From Betaproteobacteria bacterium (GTDB taxonomy: Bacteria; Pseudomonadota; Gammaproteobacteria; Burkholderiales; Burkholderiaceae_C): a stretch of 64,000 nucleotides of DNA. This document shows positions 8,643-15,327 of the stretch, one piece after another (the stretch's first letter is position 1; the number at the start of each line of letters is the position of its first letter). Location of the stretch: contig CANGHH010000009.1 of NCBI GenBank assembly GCA_947453725.1, positions 1-64,000 on the forward strand. The letters are read 5' to 3'. The notes beneath the pieces are model-generated. The model saw nothing but the letters and a program-made list of their open reading frames with translations, did not search any database and was not told the DNA's origin. The position numbers and the translations under genes were made by a program.

Positions 8643-9464
8643 TCAGTGGCGGCCGTGGGCTGCGGCGCTGGCGAGATGCTCGAGCGCCAGCCGCGCCGCG
8701 CGGCGCATCAGCGACGGATCCAGGTCGGTCTGCGCGGCCAGCGTGTCGATCACCTCGTCAAGCAGCTCGGGGGCCACCCCGATGACCTTGGCCAGCACCG
8801 ACAGCGCGCAGATTGCCCGCCGCGCCGGCTGCTCCGGCAGCGCCAGGGTTCGCTGCGCCTGCACGTGAAAGCGCACGCTGGCGACGGCAGCCGCGCCCAG
8901 ACCCCAGCTCTCGCACAGCGCGGCGCCCAGCGCGTCATGGCTGACACCGAAGCCGGCGTGTTCCAGCGTGACGAGGTCGGCGTCGTCGATGGTGGCGCGC
9001 AGCATCGACCGGTAATGGTCGGGTGCGTGGCGGAAGAGCACCGCCTTGCCGCATTCCTCGAACAGGCCCGCCGAATGCGCGGCCCAGGCATCGAGCGACA
9101 GCCGCGTCGCCAGTTGCGCCATCAGCACGCCGCGCTGCGCTGCGCGCTCCCACAGCGGGTCGAGCTCGGGTGCCGGCGGGAAGGCCGCGCGCAGGCCCAT
9201 TTCAAAAGTGATGGCGGCCACCTGGTTCATGCCCAGGTAGGTGATGGCCTGGCGCACGCTTTGAACGCGTCCCTGCAGGCCATAGAGCGAGGAGTTGACT
9301 GCTTTCATCACCGATGCGGCCAGGGCCATGTCGGCCTCGATCAGCGCGGCCAGCGCCGGCAGGTTGATGTCCTCCTCCGCCAGCAACAGCGACAGTTGCA
9401 CCAGCGCCTGCGGCTGCGACGGGATGTCGATGTCGAGCTTGCGAAGTTCAGGGTTGACGGACAT
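8643..9464 (-). CDS. HDOD domain protein
   Basis: A 273-residue protein starting at MSVNPELRKLDIDIPSQPQ, the usual opening of stand-alone HDOD proteins. The domain covers about residues 10-210 with the family pattern (SVMKAVNSSLYG, VRQAITYLGMNQVAAI, AAHSAGLFEECGKAVL). HDOD proteins resemble HD hydrolases but generally lack a complete HD metal site, and they serve in signalling and regulation of motility, biofilm or cell division. No partner gene such as a GGDEF or receiver domain is adjacent. A longer in-frame ATG at 9530 is possible but reads through non-conserved sequence. Confidence 0.85.
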   Translation of the reverse strand: MSVNPELRKLDIDIPSQPQALVQLSLLLAEEDINLPALAALIEADMALAASVMKAVNSSLYGLQGRVQSVRQAITYLGMNQVAAITFEMGLRAAFPPAPELDPLWERAAQRGVLMAQLATRLSLDAWAAHSAGLFEECGKAVLFRHAPDHYRSMLRATIDDADLVTLEHAGFGVSHDALGAALCESWGLGAAAVASVRFHVQAQRTLALPEQPARRAICALSVLAKVIGVAPELLDEVIDTLAAQTDLDPSLMRRAARLALEHLASAAAHGRH

Positions 9465-9570
9465 GGCGGCGCGCGGCGAGGGGATCCGACATCCTAGGCA
9501 CTCCAAGCCGTTTCCGGGGGTCGTCAACAAGTCCGGTAGCGCAAGTTACACCGGCTTTGCAGCCCCAATA

Positions 9571-9596
9571 AAAAAGCGCCGACCAGGCGGCGCTTT
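9571..9596 (-). terminator. Rho-independent terminator on the minus strand
   Basis: Perfect 9-bp stem AAAGCGCCG (9573-9581) / CGGCGCTTT (9588-9596) with a 6-base loop; on the minus strand the hairpin ends in an uninterrupted run of T. It lies 150 bases beyond the stop of the GMC oxidoreductase gene and could end that transcript or a separate small RNA covering 9571 to about 9700. Confidence 0.85.
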
Positions 9597-9747
9597 CGAA
9601 AGCCGGTTCATCTGCGGAACCGATCTGTGGGCTGGCACTTCGAATGGTGTCTGTTGTCTCCTCAGGCCCCCGTGGGGCGACAGGGCTGATGGCCCTTCGC
9701 CGCGAGTCGTCGCAATGTAGAGGGCCGCGCCCGCCCTGCCATCGGGG
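9597..9747 (-). other. Non-coding segment rich in hairpins (possible 3' UTR or small RNA)
   Basis: Between the GMC gene stop and the terminator three further short perfect stems occur in a row: CGGTTC/GAACCG (9604-9609 with 9617-9622), GCCCC/GGGGC (9666-9670 with 9674-9678) and AGGGC/GCCCT (9682-9686 with 9692-9696). No believable protein is encoded; a 73-codon open frame across the region runs through the terminator itself. The pattern fits a structured 3' UTR or independent small RNA read on the minus strand. I could not match it to 6S RNA, tmRNA, SRP RNA or RNase P RNA. Confidence 0.4.
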
Positions 9748-11367
9748 CTAACCCGCCGCGTCGGCAATCAGCCACGCGGCGGCGCGCTCGGCAATCATCA
9801 GCGTCGGCGAATTGGTGTTGCCGCTGGTGATGGTCGGCATCACGCTGGCGTCGGCGATGCGCAAGCCGGGCACGCCGTGCACGCGCAGCCGGGCGTCGAC
9901 CACTGCGCCGGGGTCGCTGGCCGGGCCCATCTTGCAAGTGCCCACGGGATGGAAGATGGTGGTGCCGATGTCGCCGGCGAGGCGCGCCAGGTCGTCGTCG
10001 CTCTGGAACTCGACACCGGGCTTGACCTCCTGCGGCCGGTACTTGGCCAGCGCCGGCATCGCGGCGATGCGCCGCGTCAGGCGCAGGGAATCGGCCGCCA
10101 CCTGGCGGTCTTCGGGGGTCGACAGGTAGCGCGCCTGGATGCGCGGTGCGTCCTGCGGCCGGGGCGAAGCGATGCGCACGAAGCCGCGCGACGTGGGATT
10201 CAGGTTGCACACGCTGGCGGTGAAGGCGTCGTAGCGGTGCAGCGGCTGGCCGAAGGCGTCCAGCGACAGCGGCTGCACGTGGTATTCGACGTTGGGCCAG
10301 GTCTGCGCCGGCGACGAGCGCGTGAAGGCCCCCAGCTGCGACGGCGCCATGCTCATCGGCCCGCTGCGGCGCAGCAGGTATTCCAGCCCGATGGCGGCCT
10401 TGCCCCACAGCGAATTCGCCATCGTGTTCAGCGTCTTCACGCCCTGCACCGCGTACACGGCGCGGATCTGCAGATGGTCTTGCAGGTTCTCGCCGACGCC
10501 GGGCAAGTCGTGCGCCACGGCGACGCCGCGTTCGTGCAGCAGCGAAGCCGGGCCGATGCCCGACAGCTGCAGCAGCTGCGGGGTGCCCACCGCGCCGGTG
10601 CACAGCACCACCTCGCGGCTGGCGCGCGCGCGGATCGCCTCGCCGCCTTCGACGGGCAGCACCTCGATGCCCACCGCGCGGCCGCCTTCGAGCAGCACGC
10701 GCGAGGTCTGTGCACCCGTCCACACCTGCAGATTGGGTCTTCCTGCGATCGGTCGCAGGAAGGCCTTGGCGGTGTTCCAGCGCACGCCGCGCTTCTGGTT
10801 CACCTCGAAATAACCGACGCCCTCGTTGCTGCCGCGGTTGAAGTCCTCGGTGGCCGGGATGCCGGCTTCGCGTGCCGCAGCGGCAAAGGCGTCGAGGATT
10901 TCCCAGCTCAGGCGCTGTTTCTCGACGCGCCATTCCTGACCGGCGCCGTGCAGCGCATCGCCACCCCGCCAGTGGTCTTCGTGGCGCTTGAAGAAGGGCA
11001 GGCAGGCCGCCCAGCGCCAGGCATCGTCGCCGGTTGCGGCCGCCCAGGCGTCGTAGTCGCGCGACTGGCCGCGCATGTAGATCATGCCGTTGATGCTGGA
11101 ACAGCCGCCCAGCACCTTGCCGCGCGGGTAGCGCAGGCTGCGCCCGTTCAGGCCGGGATCGGCCTCGGTGGCATACAGCCAGTCGGTGCGCGGGTTGCCG
11201 ATGCAGTACAGGTAGCCCACCGGGATGTGTATCCAGTGGTAATCGTCGTGGCCGCCGGCCTCGACCAGCAGCACGCGGCACTGCGGGTCGGCCGAAAGAC
11301 GGTTGGCGAGCAGGCAACCAGCGGTGCCAGCGCCGACGACGACGTAGTCGTAACGCACTTCATTCAT
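9748..11367 (-). CDS. GMC family FAD-dependent oxidoreductase (choline dehydrogenase-like)
   Basis: A 539-residue flavoprotein. The FAD Rossmann motif VVGAGTAGCLLANRL is at residues 11-25; GMC signature 1 (GKVLGGCSSINGMIYMRG) lies near residue 83, signature 2 (GAVGTPQLLQLSGIGP) near residue 260, and the C-terminus has the catalytic-region pattern FHPVGTCKMG and TSGNTNSPTLMIAERAA. GMC enzymes oxidise alcohols; this subgroup includes choline, polyethylene-glycol and aliphatic alcohol dehydrogenases. No betaine aldehyde dehydrogenase or BetI regulator is nearby, so choline is not specially supported. No signal peptide, so probably cytoplasmic or membrane-peripheral. Confidence 0.92.
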   Translation of the reverse strand: MNEVRYDYVVVGAGTAGCLLANRLSADPQCRVLLVEAGGHDDYHWIHIPVGYLYCIGNPRTDWLYATEADPGLNGRSLRYPRGKVLGGCSSINGMIYMRGQSRDYDAWAAATGDDAWRWAACLPFFKRHEDHWRGGDALHGAGQEWRVEKQRLSWEILDAFAAAAREAGIPATEDFNRGSNEGVGYFEVNQKRGVRWNTAKAFLRPIAGRPNLQVWTGAQTSRVLLEGGRAVGIEVLPVEGGEAIRARASREVVLCTGAVGTPQLLQLSGIGPASLLHERGVAVAHDLPGVGENLQDHLQIRAVYAVQGVKTLNTMANSLWGKAAIGLEYLLRRSGPMSMAPSQLGAFTRSSPAQTWPNVEYHVQPLSLDAFGQPLHRYDAFTASVCNLNPTSRGFVRIASPRPQDAPRIQARYLSTPEDRQVAADSLRLTRRIAAMPALAKYRPQEVKPGVEFQSDDDLARLAGDIGTTIFHPVGTCKMGPASDPGAVVDARLRVHGVPGLRIADASVMPTITSGNTNSPTLMIAERAAAWLIADAAG

Positions 11368-11597
11368 CAGGATTCCAGATAGTCAGGGGAGGCGCCGCCT
11401 TCATTTTTCCCGCCGAGGTGTTGCAGACAAGATGAATTGCGGGTGCCAAAACAACAATTTTGTCGGCCTACCTTTACAGGTTTGGGGGTGGAGTGACTTA
11501 ATACGGAGTCTGTGTCTGGCAGCCGCAGCTTTCGCTTGATTGGTTCACGCAAGGTTGAGCTCCGCATGGTTTCAGTAGGTTCTTTTGAGGGCTCCCT

Positions 11598-12137
11598 GTG
11601 GGAAACAAACTTTACGTCGGTAATCTGGCCTACTCAGTTCGCGATGACTCGCTGCTGCAGGCCTTTTCGCAATATGGCACCGTGACTTCCGCAAAGGTCA
11701 TGATGGACCGTGAAACGGGTCGCTCCAAAGGCTTCGGCTTTGTGGAGATGGGCTCAGATCCGGAAGCGCAAGCTGCCATCAACGGCATGAACGGCCAACC
11801 GATCGACGGCCGTGCCGTCGTCGTCAACGAAGCCCGTCCGCGCGAAGAGCGTCCGGGCGGCTTCGGCGGTGGCGGTGGTGGCCCCCGCAGCGGCGGTGGC
11901 GGCTACGGTGGTGGTGGCGGTGGTGGCGGCTATGGCGGTGGCGGTGGCGGCTACGGTGGTGGCGGCAGCGGCGGGGCCGGTGGTGCGGGCGGCGGCGGTG
12001 GTCGCAGCCCCTACGGCGGTGGCGGTGGCGGCGGTGGTCGCAGCCCTTACGGCGGCGGCGGCGGTGGCCGTAGCGGCGGTGGTGGTGGCGGCGGCTACGG
12101 TGGTGGTGGCGGCGGCGGAAGCCGTGGCGGCTACTGA
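11598..12137 (+). CDS. Glycine-rich RRM RNA-binding protein
   Basis: A 179-residue protein starting with GTG (11598) behind a GAGG site. Residues 4-80 form one RNA recognition motif with RNP2 (KLYVGNLAY) and RNP1 (KGFGFVEM) intact. The rest is a long Gly-rich tail with repeated GGGGG, GGYGG and RSPYGGGG units, like plant and cyanobacterial cold-induced RNA-binding proteins. Such proteins are common in Burkholderiales and are thought to act as RNA chaperones, often under cold or stress. The 230-base upstream region is less GC-rich than its surroundings and should hold the promoter. A strong terminator follows 26 bases after the stop. Confidence 0.92.
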   Translation: MGNKLYVGNLAYSVRDDSLLQAFSQYGTVTSAKVMMDRETGRSKGFGFVEMGSDPEAQAAINGMNGQPIDGRAVVVNEARPREERPGGFGGGGGGPRSGGGGYGGGGGGGGYGGGGGGYGGGGSGGAGGAGGGGGRSPYGGGGGGGGRSPYGGGGGGRSGGGGGGGYGGGGGGGSRGGY

Positions 12138-12162
12138 CCGTTCCGTCTGACACGCGCGATCA

Positions 12163-12185
12163 GGGCACCTTCGGGTGCCCTTTTT
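12163..12185 (+). terminator. Rho-independent terminator after the RRM gene
   Basis: Stem GGCACC (12165-12170) / GGTGCC (12175-12180) closed by a stable TTCG tetraloop and followed by five T; A-T and G-T pairs extend the base of the stem. It directly follows the RRM gene and separates it from the convergent SDR gene. Confidence 0.9.
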
Positions 12186-12231
12186 CTTGGCCGGTGATGG
12201 CGGCGATCGCTGGAGGTGAAGGCAGCCGCGC

Positions 12232-13005
12232 TCAGCTGCGCCGCGGCTTGCGCCCGCGACCGGCAAACAGGCGGTCGAAGAGTCGATTCGGCAGCACCCG
12301 CAACAGCTTGGCCACGATGGCCATCTGCCAGGGAATGACGCGGTAGCTGGCGCCCGCAGCGATGGCCTTGAAAGCCGCGTCGGCGAAACGCCCGGCCGAC
12401 ATCAGAAACGGCATCGGATAAGGGTTGCGCGCGGTCAGTGGCGTCGCGACATAACCCGGCAGCAGCGTCACCACTTGCACACCGGTACCGCGGCACTCGC
12501 CGCGCAGGCTTTCACAGTAGGCCACCACGCCGGCCTTGCTGGCGTGGTAGGCGCCGTGGCCGGGCATGGCCCGTATCGCCGCGACGCTGGCGATGCCCAC
12601 CAGCCGGCCCGAACCACGCTGGCGCATGCGGCGCAGGAAAGGGTGAAAAGTGGCCGCGAGGCCGATGTTGTTGACGGCGAAGGTGTCCCGCATGACGTCC
12701 AGGTCGCCGCGCTCACCGGTGTCCATGCCGATGCCGATGCCGGCGTTGGCGATCACCACATCGGGCAGGCCCTGGGTGGCGATGCAGCGCTCGGCCGCGG
12801 CGATGATGCTGTCAGTCAGCGCAAGGTCGGCGCCGTAGACCTGGGCCTGCTCGGCATCCAGGCCTTGCGCCTGCACCCAGCGCGCCAGTTCCTCGGTACG
12901 CCGGGCGACCAGCGCCAGCCGCCAGCCGGCTAGCGCGTAGCGCGCGGCCAGCGCCTGGCCGATGCCGCTGGACGCGCCGGTGATGAAGACCAGCGGGGCG
13001 CTCAT
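12232..13005 (-). CDS. Short-chain dehydrogenase/reductase (at the end of the kds-lpt operon)
   Basis: A 257-residue classical SDR: cofactor motif TGASSGIGQALA (residues 9-20), the NAG segment VVIANAGIG, catalytic Ser in VGIASVAA and YHASK. The hydrophobic C-terminal third followed by a basic tail (RGRKPRRS) resembles SDRs that sit on membranes and act on lipid-like substrates. The ATG overlaps the lptC stop by four bases (ATGA), implying translational coupling and a shared transcript with kdsD-kdsC-lptC. In many betaproteobacteria lptA and lptB follow lptC; here this SDR takes that place. Its substrate is unknown. Confidence 0.88.
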   Translation of the reverse strand: MSAPLVFITGASSGIGQALAARYALAGWRLALVARRTEELARWVQAQGLDAEQAQVYGADLALTDSIIAAAERCIATQGLPDVVIANAGIGIGMDTGERGDLDVMRDTFAVNNIGLAATFHPFLRRMRQRGSGRLVGIASVAAIRAMPGHGAYHASKAGVVAYCESLRGECRGTGVQVVTLLPGYVATPLTARNPYPMPFLMSAGRFADAAFKAIAAGASYRVIPWQMAIVAKLLRVLPNRLFDRLFAGRGRKPRRS

Positions 13006-13685
13006 CGCTTCACCACGACCGGCGCCATCACGGCGCGCAGCGGGCCTTGCAGTTCCAGCCGGTGCGCCGCATGGTCGTAGTCCAGCCCGGCGGCATTCAA
13101 CGCGGTCGCTCCCATCTGCACCTGCACCGGCAGGTGGCTGCGAACGCGTTCGGCGACGAAGAAGGCGTGCAGGAATTCGCTGCGCATGACGAGGGGGCTG
13201 TCGCCTGCGCGCTCGCTGCTGAGCTCCGCGCCGCCCAGCAGTTGCACCTCGCTGCCGTCGCCGTTGCCGATGGCGCGCAAGGCGTGCGCCAGCGTGACAC
13301 GGCCATCGGGCGCCACGGCGCGGATGACGGCGCCGTCGATCTCGATGCGGTCGGTGGCCGGGAAATGGCGCAGCTGTTCGCCCTCGATGCGCAGCCTGAG
13401 CCGCCCGGACGGGTCGAAGCGCTCCAGCGCGAAGCGGGTCATCGTGTAGTCGGGCGCTGCGGACACCGCGCGTGCCTCGTTGAAGACCGGCGGACGCGGC
13501 GAATTCTTCACCAACCACCAGGTGGCCAGGGCCAGCAAGGTCATCAGCAAGAGGGGCAGGTAGGCCGAGACCGCCGCGCGCAGCCGCAGCTGCCAGCGCA
13601 TGTCGACACGCGGCGCCTGCCCGTCGGCCAGGCCGAGCGAAATCGGCACTTCGGGCAGATCGGGCAGGTGCAGTTCGATGCTCAT
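13002..13685 (-). CDS. lptC: LPS export ABC transporter periplasmic protein LptC
   Basis: A 227-residue protein with a cytoplasmic N-terminus, one membrane segment (about residues 40-58, YLPLLLMTLLALATWWLV) and a periplasmic beta-jellyroll. The segment DYTMTRFALERFDPSGRLRLRI is the typical start of the LptC fold. LptC anchors to the LptB2FG complex and passes LPS to LptA on the way to the outer membrane. It sits directly downstream of kdsC (9 bases), as in other Gram-negatives. It is longer at the N-terminus than E. coli LptC (191 residues), which is usual for Burkholderiales. Confidence 0.88.
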   Translation of the reverse strand: MSIELHLPDLPEVPISLGLADGQAPRVDMRWQLRLRAAVSAYLPLLLMTLLALATWWLVKNSPRPPVFNEARAVSAAPDYTMTRFALERFDPSGRLRLRIEGEQLRHFPATDRIEIDGAVIRAVAPDGRVTLAHALRAIGNGDGSEVQLLGGAELSSERAGDSPLVMRSEFLHAFFVAERVRSHLPVQVQMGATALNAAGLDYDHAAHRLELQGPLRAVMAPVVVKR

Positions 13686-13694
13686 GCCGGCGCG

Positions 13695-14276
13695 CTAGCG
13701 GCCATCCAGCGTTTGCAGATGACCCTGCAGCAGGGCGGCGTAGCGGCCGGCCGCGATCAGCAGCAGATCACAGAACTCGCGCGCTGCGCCATGGCCGCCG
13801 ACGGCGGCGGTGACGTGGTCGGCCAGCGCGCGCACCTCGGCGTGGGCGTTGGCGGGCGCGCAGGCGAAACCGGCGCGGGCCAGCAAGGGCAGGTCGGGCC
13901 AGTCGTCGCCGATGGCCGCCACGTCGGGCCAGTCCAGCTGCAGGCCGGCCAGCAAGGTGGTGGCGGCGGCCAGCTTGTCGTGGGCGCCGTAGACAGCGTG
14001 GACCAGGCCGAGGTCGGCGACGCGGCGGCGCACGGCCGGTGAGTCGCGGCCGGTGATCACCAGGGGCTCGATGCCGCCCTGGCGCAGCAGCTTCAGGCCG
14101 TGGCCGTCGAGGGCCGAAAAGGCCTTCACAGTCTCGCCCTGTTCGCTGATGTACAGGCGGCCGTCGGTCAGCACGCCGTCGACGTCGAAGATCGCCGCCT
14201 TCATGCCGAGACCGCCGCCCTGGGCCTGCAACAGCAACTCAGGCGCGAAAGTGAGTGCGGGCTTCAGTATTCGCAT
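13695..14276 (-). CDS. kdsC: 3-deoxy-D-manno-octulosonate 8-phosphate phosphatase (KdsC)
   Basis: A 193-residue HAD phosphatase of the KdsC tetramer type, lacking a cap domain. The nucleophile motif FDVDGVLTDGRLY is near residues 29-41, ITGRD holds the second HAD motif Thr, and GDDWPDLPLL the acidic motif. The reaction is hydrolysis of Kdo 8-phosphate to Kdo, a core sugar of LPS. It lies 9 bases after kdsD, the enzyme that supplies arabinose 5-phosphate for the pathway. The start at 14276 gives about 24 residues before the core; a later ATG (MKAAIFDVDG) could also serve. Confidence 0.93.
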   Translation of the reverse strand: MRILKPALTFAPELLLQAQGGGLGMKAAIFDVDGVLTDGRLYISEQGETVKAFSALDGHGLKLLRQGGIEPLVITGRDSPAVRRRVADLGLVHAVYGAHDKLAAATTLLAGLQLDWPDVAAIGDDWPDLPLLARAGFACAPANAHAEVRALADHVTAAVGGHGAAREFCDLLLIAAGRYAALLQGHLQTLDGR

Positions 14277-14285
14277 CGGGCAGCG

Positions 14286-15281
14286 TCAGATGACTTTCGC
14301 CCGCATCAGGTCATTGGAATTCAGCGCCCCGACCAGCAGGCCGGCGTCGTCCACGACCAGCACGCTGGTGACCCGGTGCAGCTCCATCACGCCGGCGGCT
14401 TCGACGGCCAGCGCGCCAGCGCGGACCAGGCGCGGGTGCTGGTGCATCACCCCCTCGGCGGTCAGGCTGCGCAGGTCGGCATGCTCGCCGCGCTCGATCA
14501 GCCGGCGCAGGTCGCCGTCGGTGAAGATGCCCAGCGGCCGCCCGGCGGCGTCGGCCACGGCGGTGAAGCCCAGGCCCTTGCCGGTCATCTCGCGCAGCAA
14601 TTCGTTGAAGCTGTCGCCCGGCGCCACGCGCGGCACAGCGTCGCCACTGCGCATCAGGTCGTGCACGTGCATCAGCAGCTTGCGGCCCAGGCTGCCGCCG
14701 GGGTGCGAGCGCGCGAAGTCCTCGGCCTTGAAGCCGCGGGCGTCGAGCAGGGCCACGGCCAGCGCGTCACCCAGCGCCATCTGCGCGGTGGTGCTGGCGG
14801 TCGGCGCCAGGTTCAGCGGGCAGGCCTCTTCGTCGACGGCGCTGGAAATGACGCTGTGGGCGTGCCGCGCCAGCGTCGATTCGGCGCCGCCGGTGATGGC
14901 CACCAGCTGCACGCCCAGGCGCAACAGGGCCGGCAGAATGGCCGCCAGCTCGTCGCTTTCGCCGCTGTTGCTGATCGCCAGCACCACGTCGCCGGGCAGC
15001 ACCATGCCGAGGTCGCCATGGCTGGCTTCGGCCGGGTGGACGAACATCGCCGGCGTGCCGGTGGAGGCCAGCGTGGCCGCGATCTTGCGGCCGACATGCC
15101 CGCTCTTGCCCATGCCCATCACCACCACGCGGCCGCGGCAGACCAGCATCAGCTGCACCGCCTGCGCGAAACTGGCGCCGGGGCTGGCCGCCAGCCGCTG
15201 CAGCGCGCGGGCCTCGATCTCCAGCGTGCGTGACGCCAGTTGCAGCGCGCGCTGCGCGTCAAAGGCTGGCGCGTTGCTCAT
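14286..15281 (-). CDS. kdsD: Arabinose 5-phosphate isomerase (KdsD/KpsF family)
   Basis: A 331-residue protein with an N-terminal SIS sugar-isomerase domain (about residues 35-170; VVMGMGKSGHVGRKIAATLAS and HPAEASHGDLGM carry the family residues) and two C-terminal CBS domains (about 205-325). It interconverts ribulose 5-phosphate and arabinose 5-phosphate, the first committed step of Kdo synthesis. The start MSNAPAFDAQRAL at 15281 leaves 46 bases to the divergent kefC gene; an upstream in-frame ATG at 15350 would overlap kefC and is less likely. Gene order kdsD-kdsC-lptC supports the assignment. Confidence 0.93.
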   Translation of the reverse strand: MSNAPAFDAQRALQLASRTLEIEARALQRLAASPGASFAQAVQLMLVCRGRVVVMGMGKSGHVGRKIAATLASTGTPAMFVHPAEASHGDLGMVLPGDVVLAISNSGESDELAAILPALLRLGVQLVAITGGAESTLARHAHSVISSAVDEEACPLNLAPTASTTAQMALGDALAVALLDARGFKAEDFARSHPGGSLGRKLLMHVHDLMRSGDAVPRVAPGDSFNELLREMTGKGLGFTAVADAAGRPLGIFTDGDLRRLIERGEHADLRSLTAEGVMHQHPRLVRAGALAVEAAGVMELHRVTSVLVVDDAGLLVGALNSNDLMRAKVI

Positions 15282-15327
15282 GGCGAAGGGGCTCGAATAG
15301 CATGGGGCGATTCTAGGCACCCGCGCC

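Noticed and set aside
9546..9767. A 73-codon open frame on the minus strand after the GMC gene
   Set aside because: It runs through a strong terminator hairpin and has no recognisable protein features.
11840..12150. Long open frames on the opposite strand and other frames across the RRM tail
   Set aside because: They are produced by the repetitive GGC/GGT glycine codons; the other-frame proteins are low-complexity Ala/Val or His/Arg runs.
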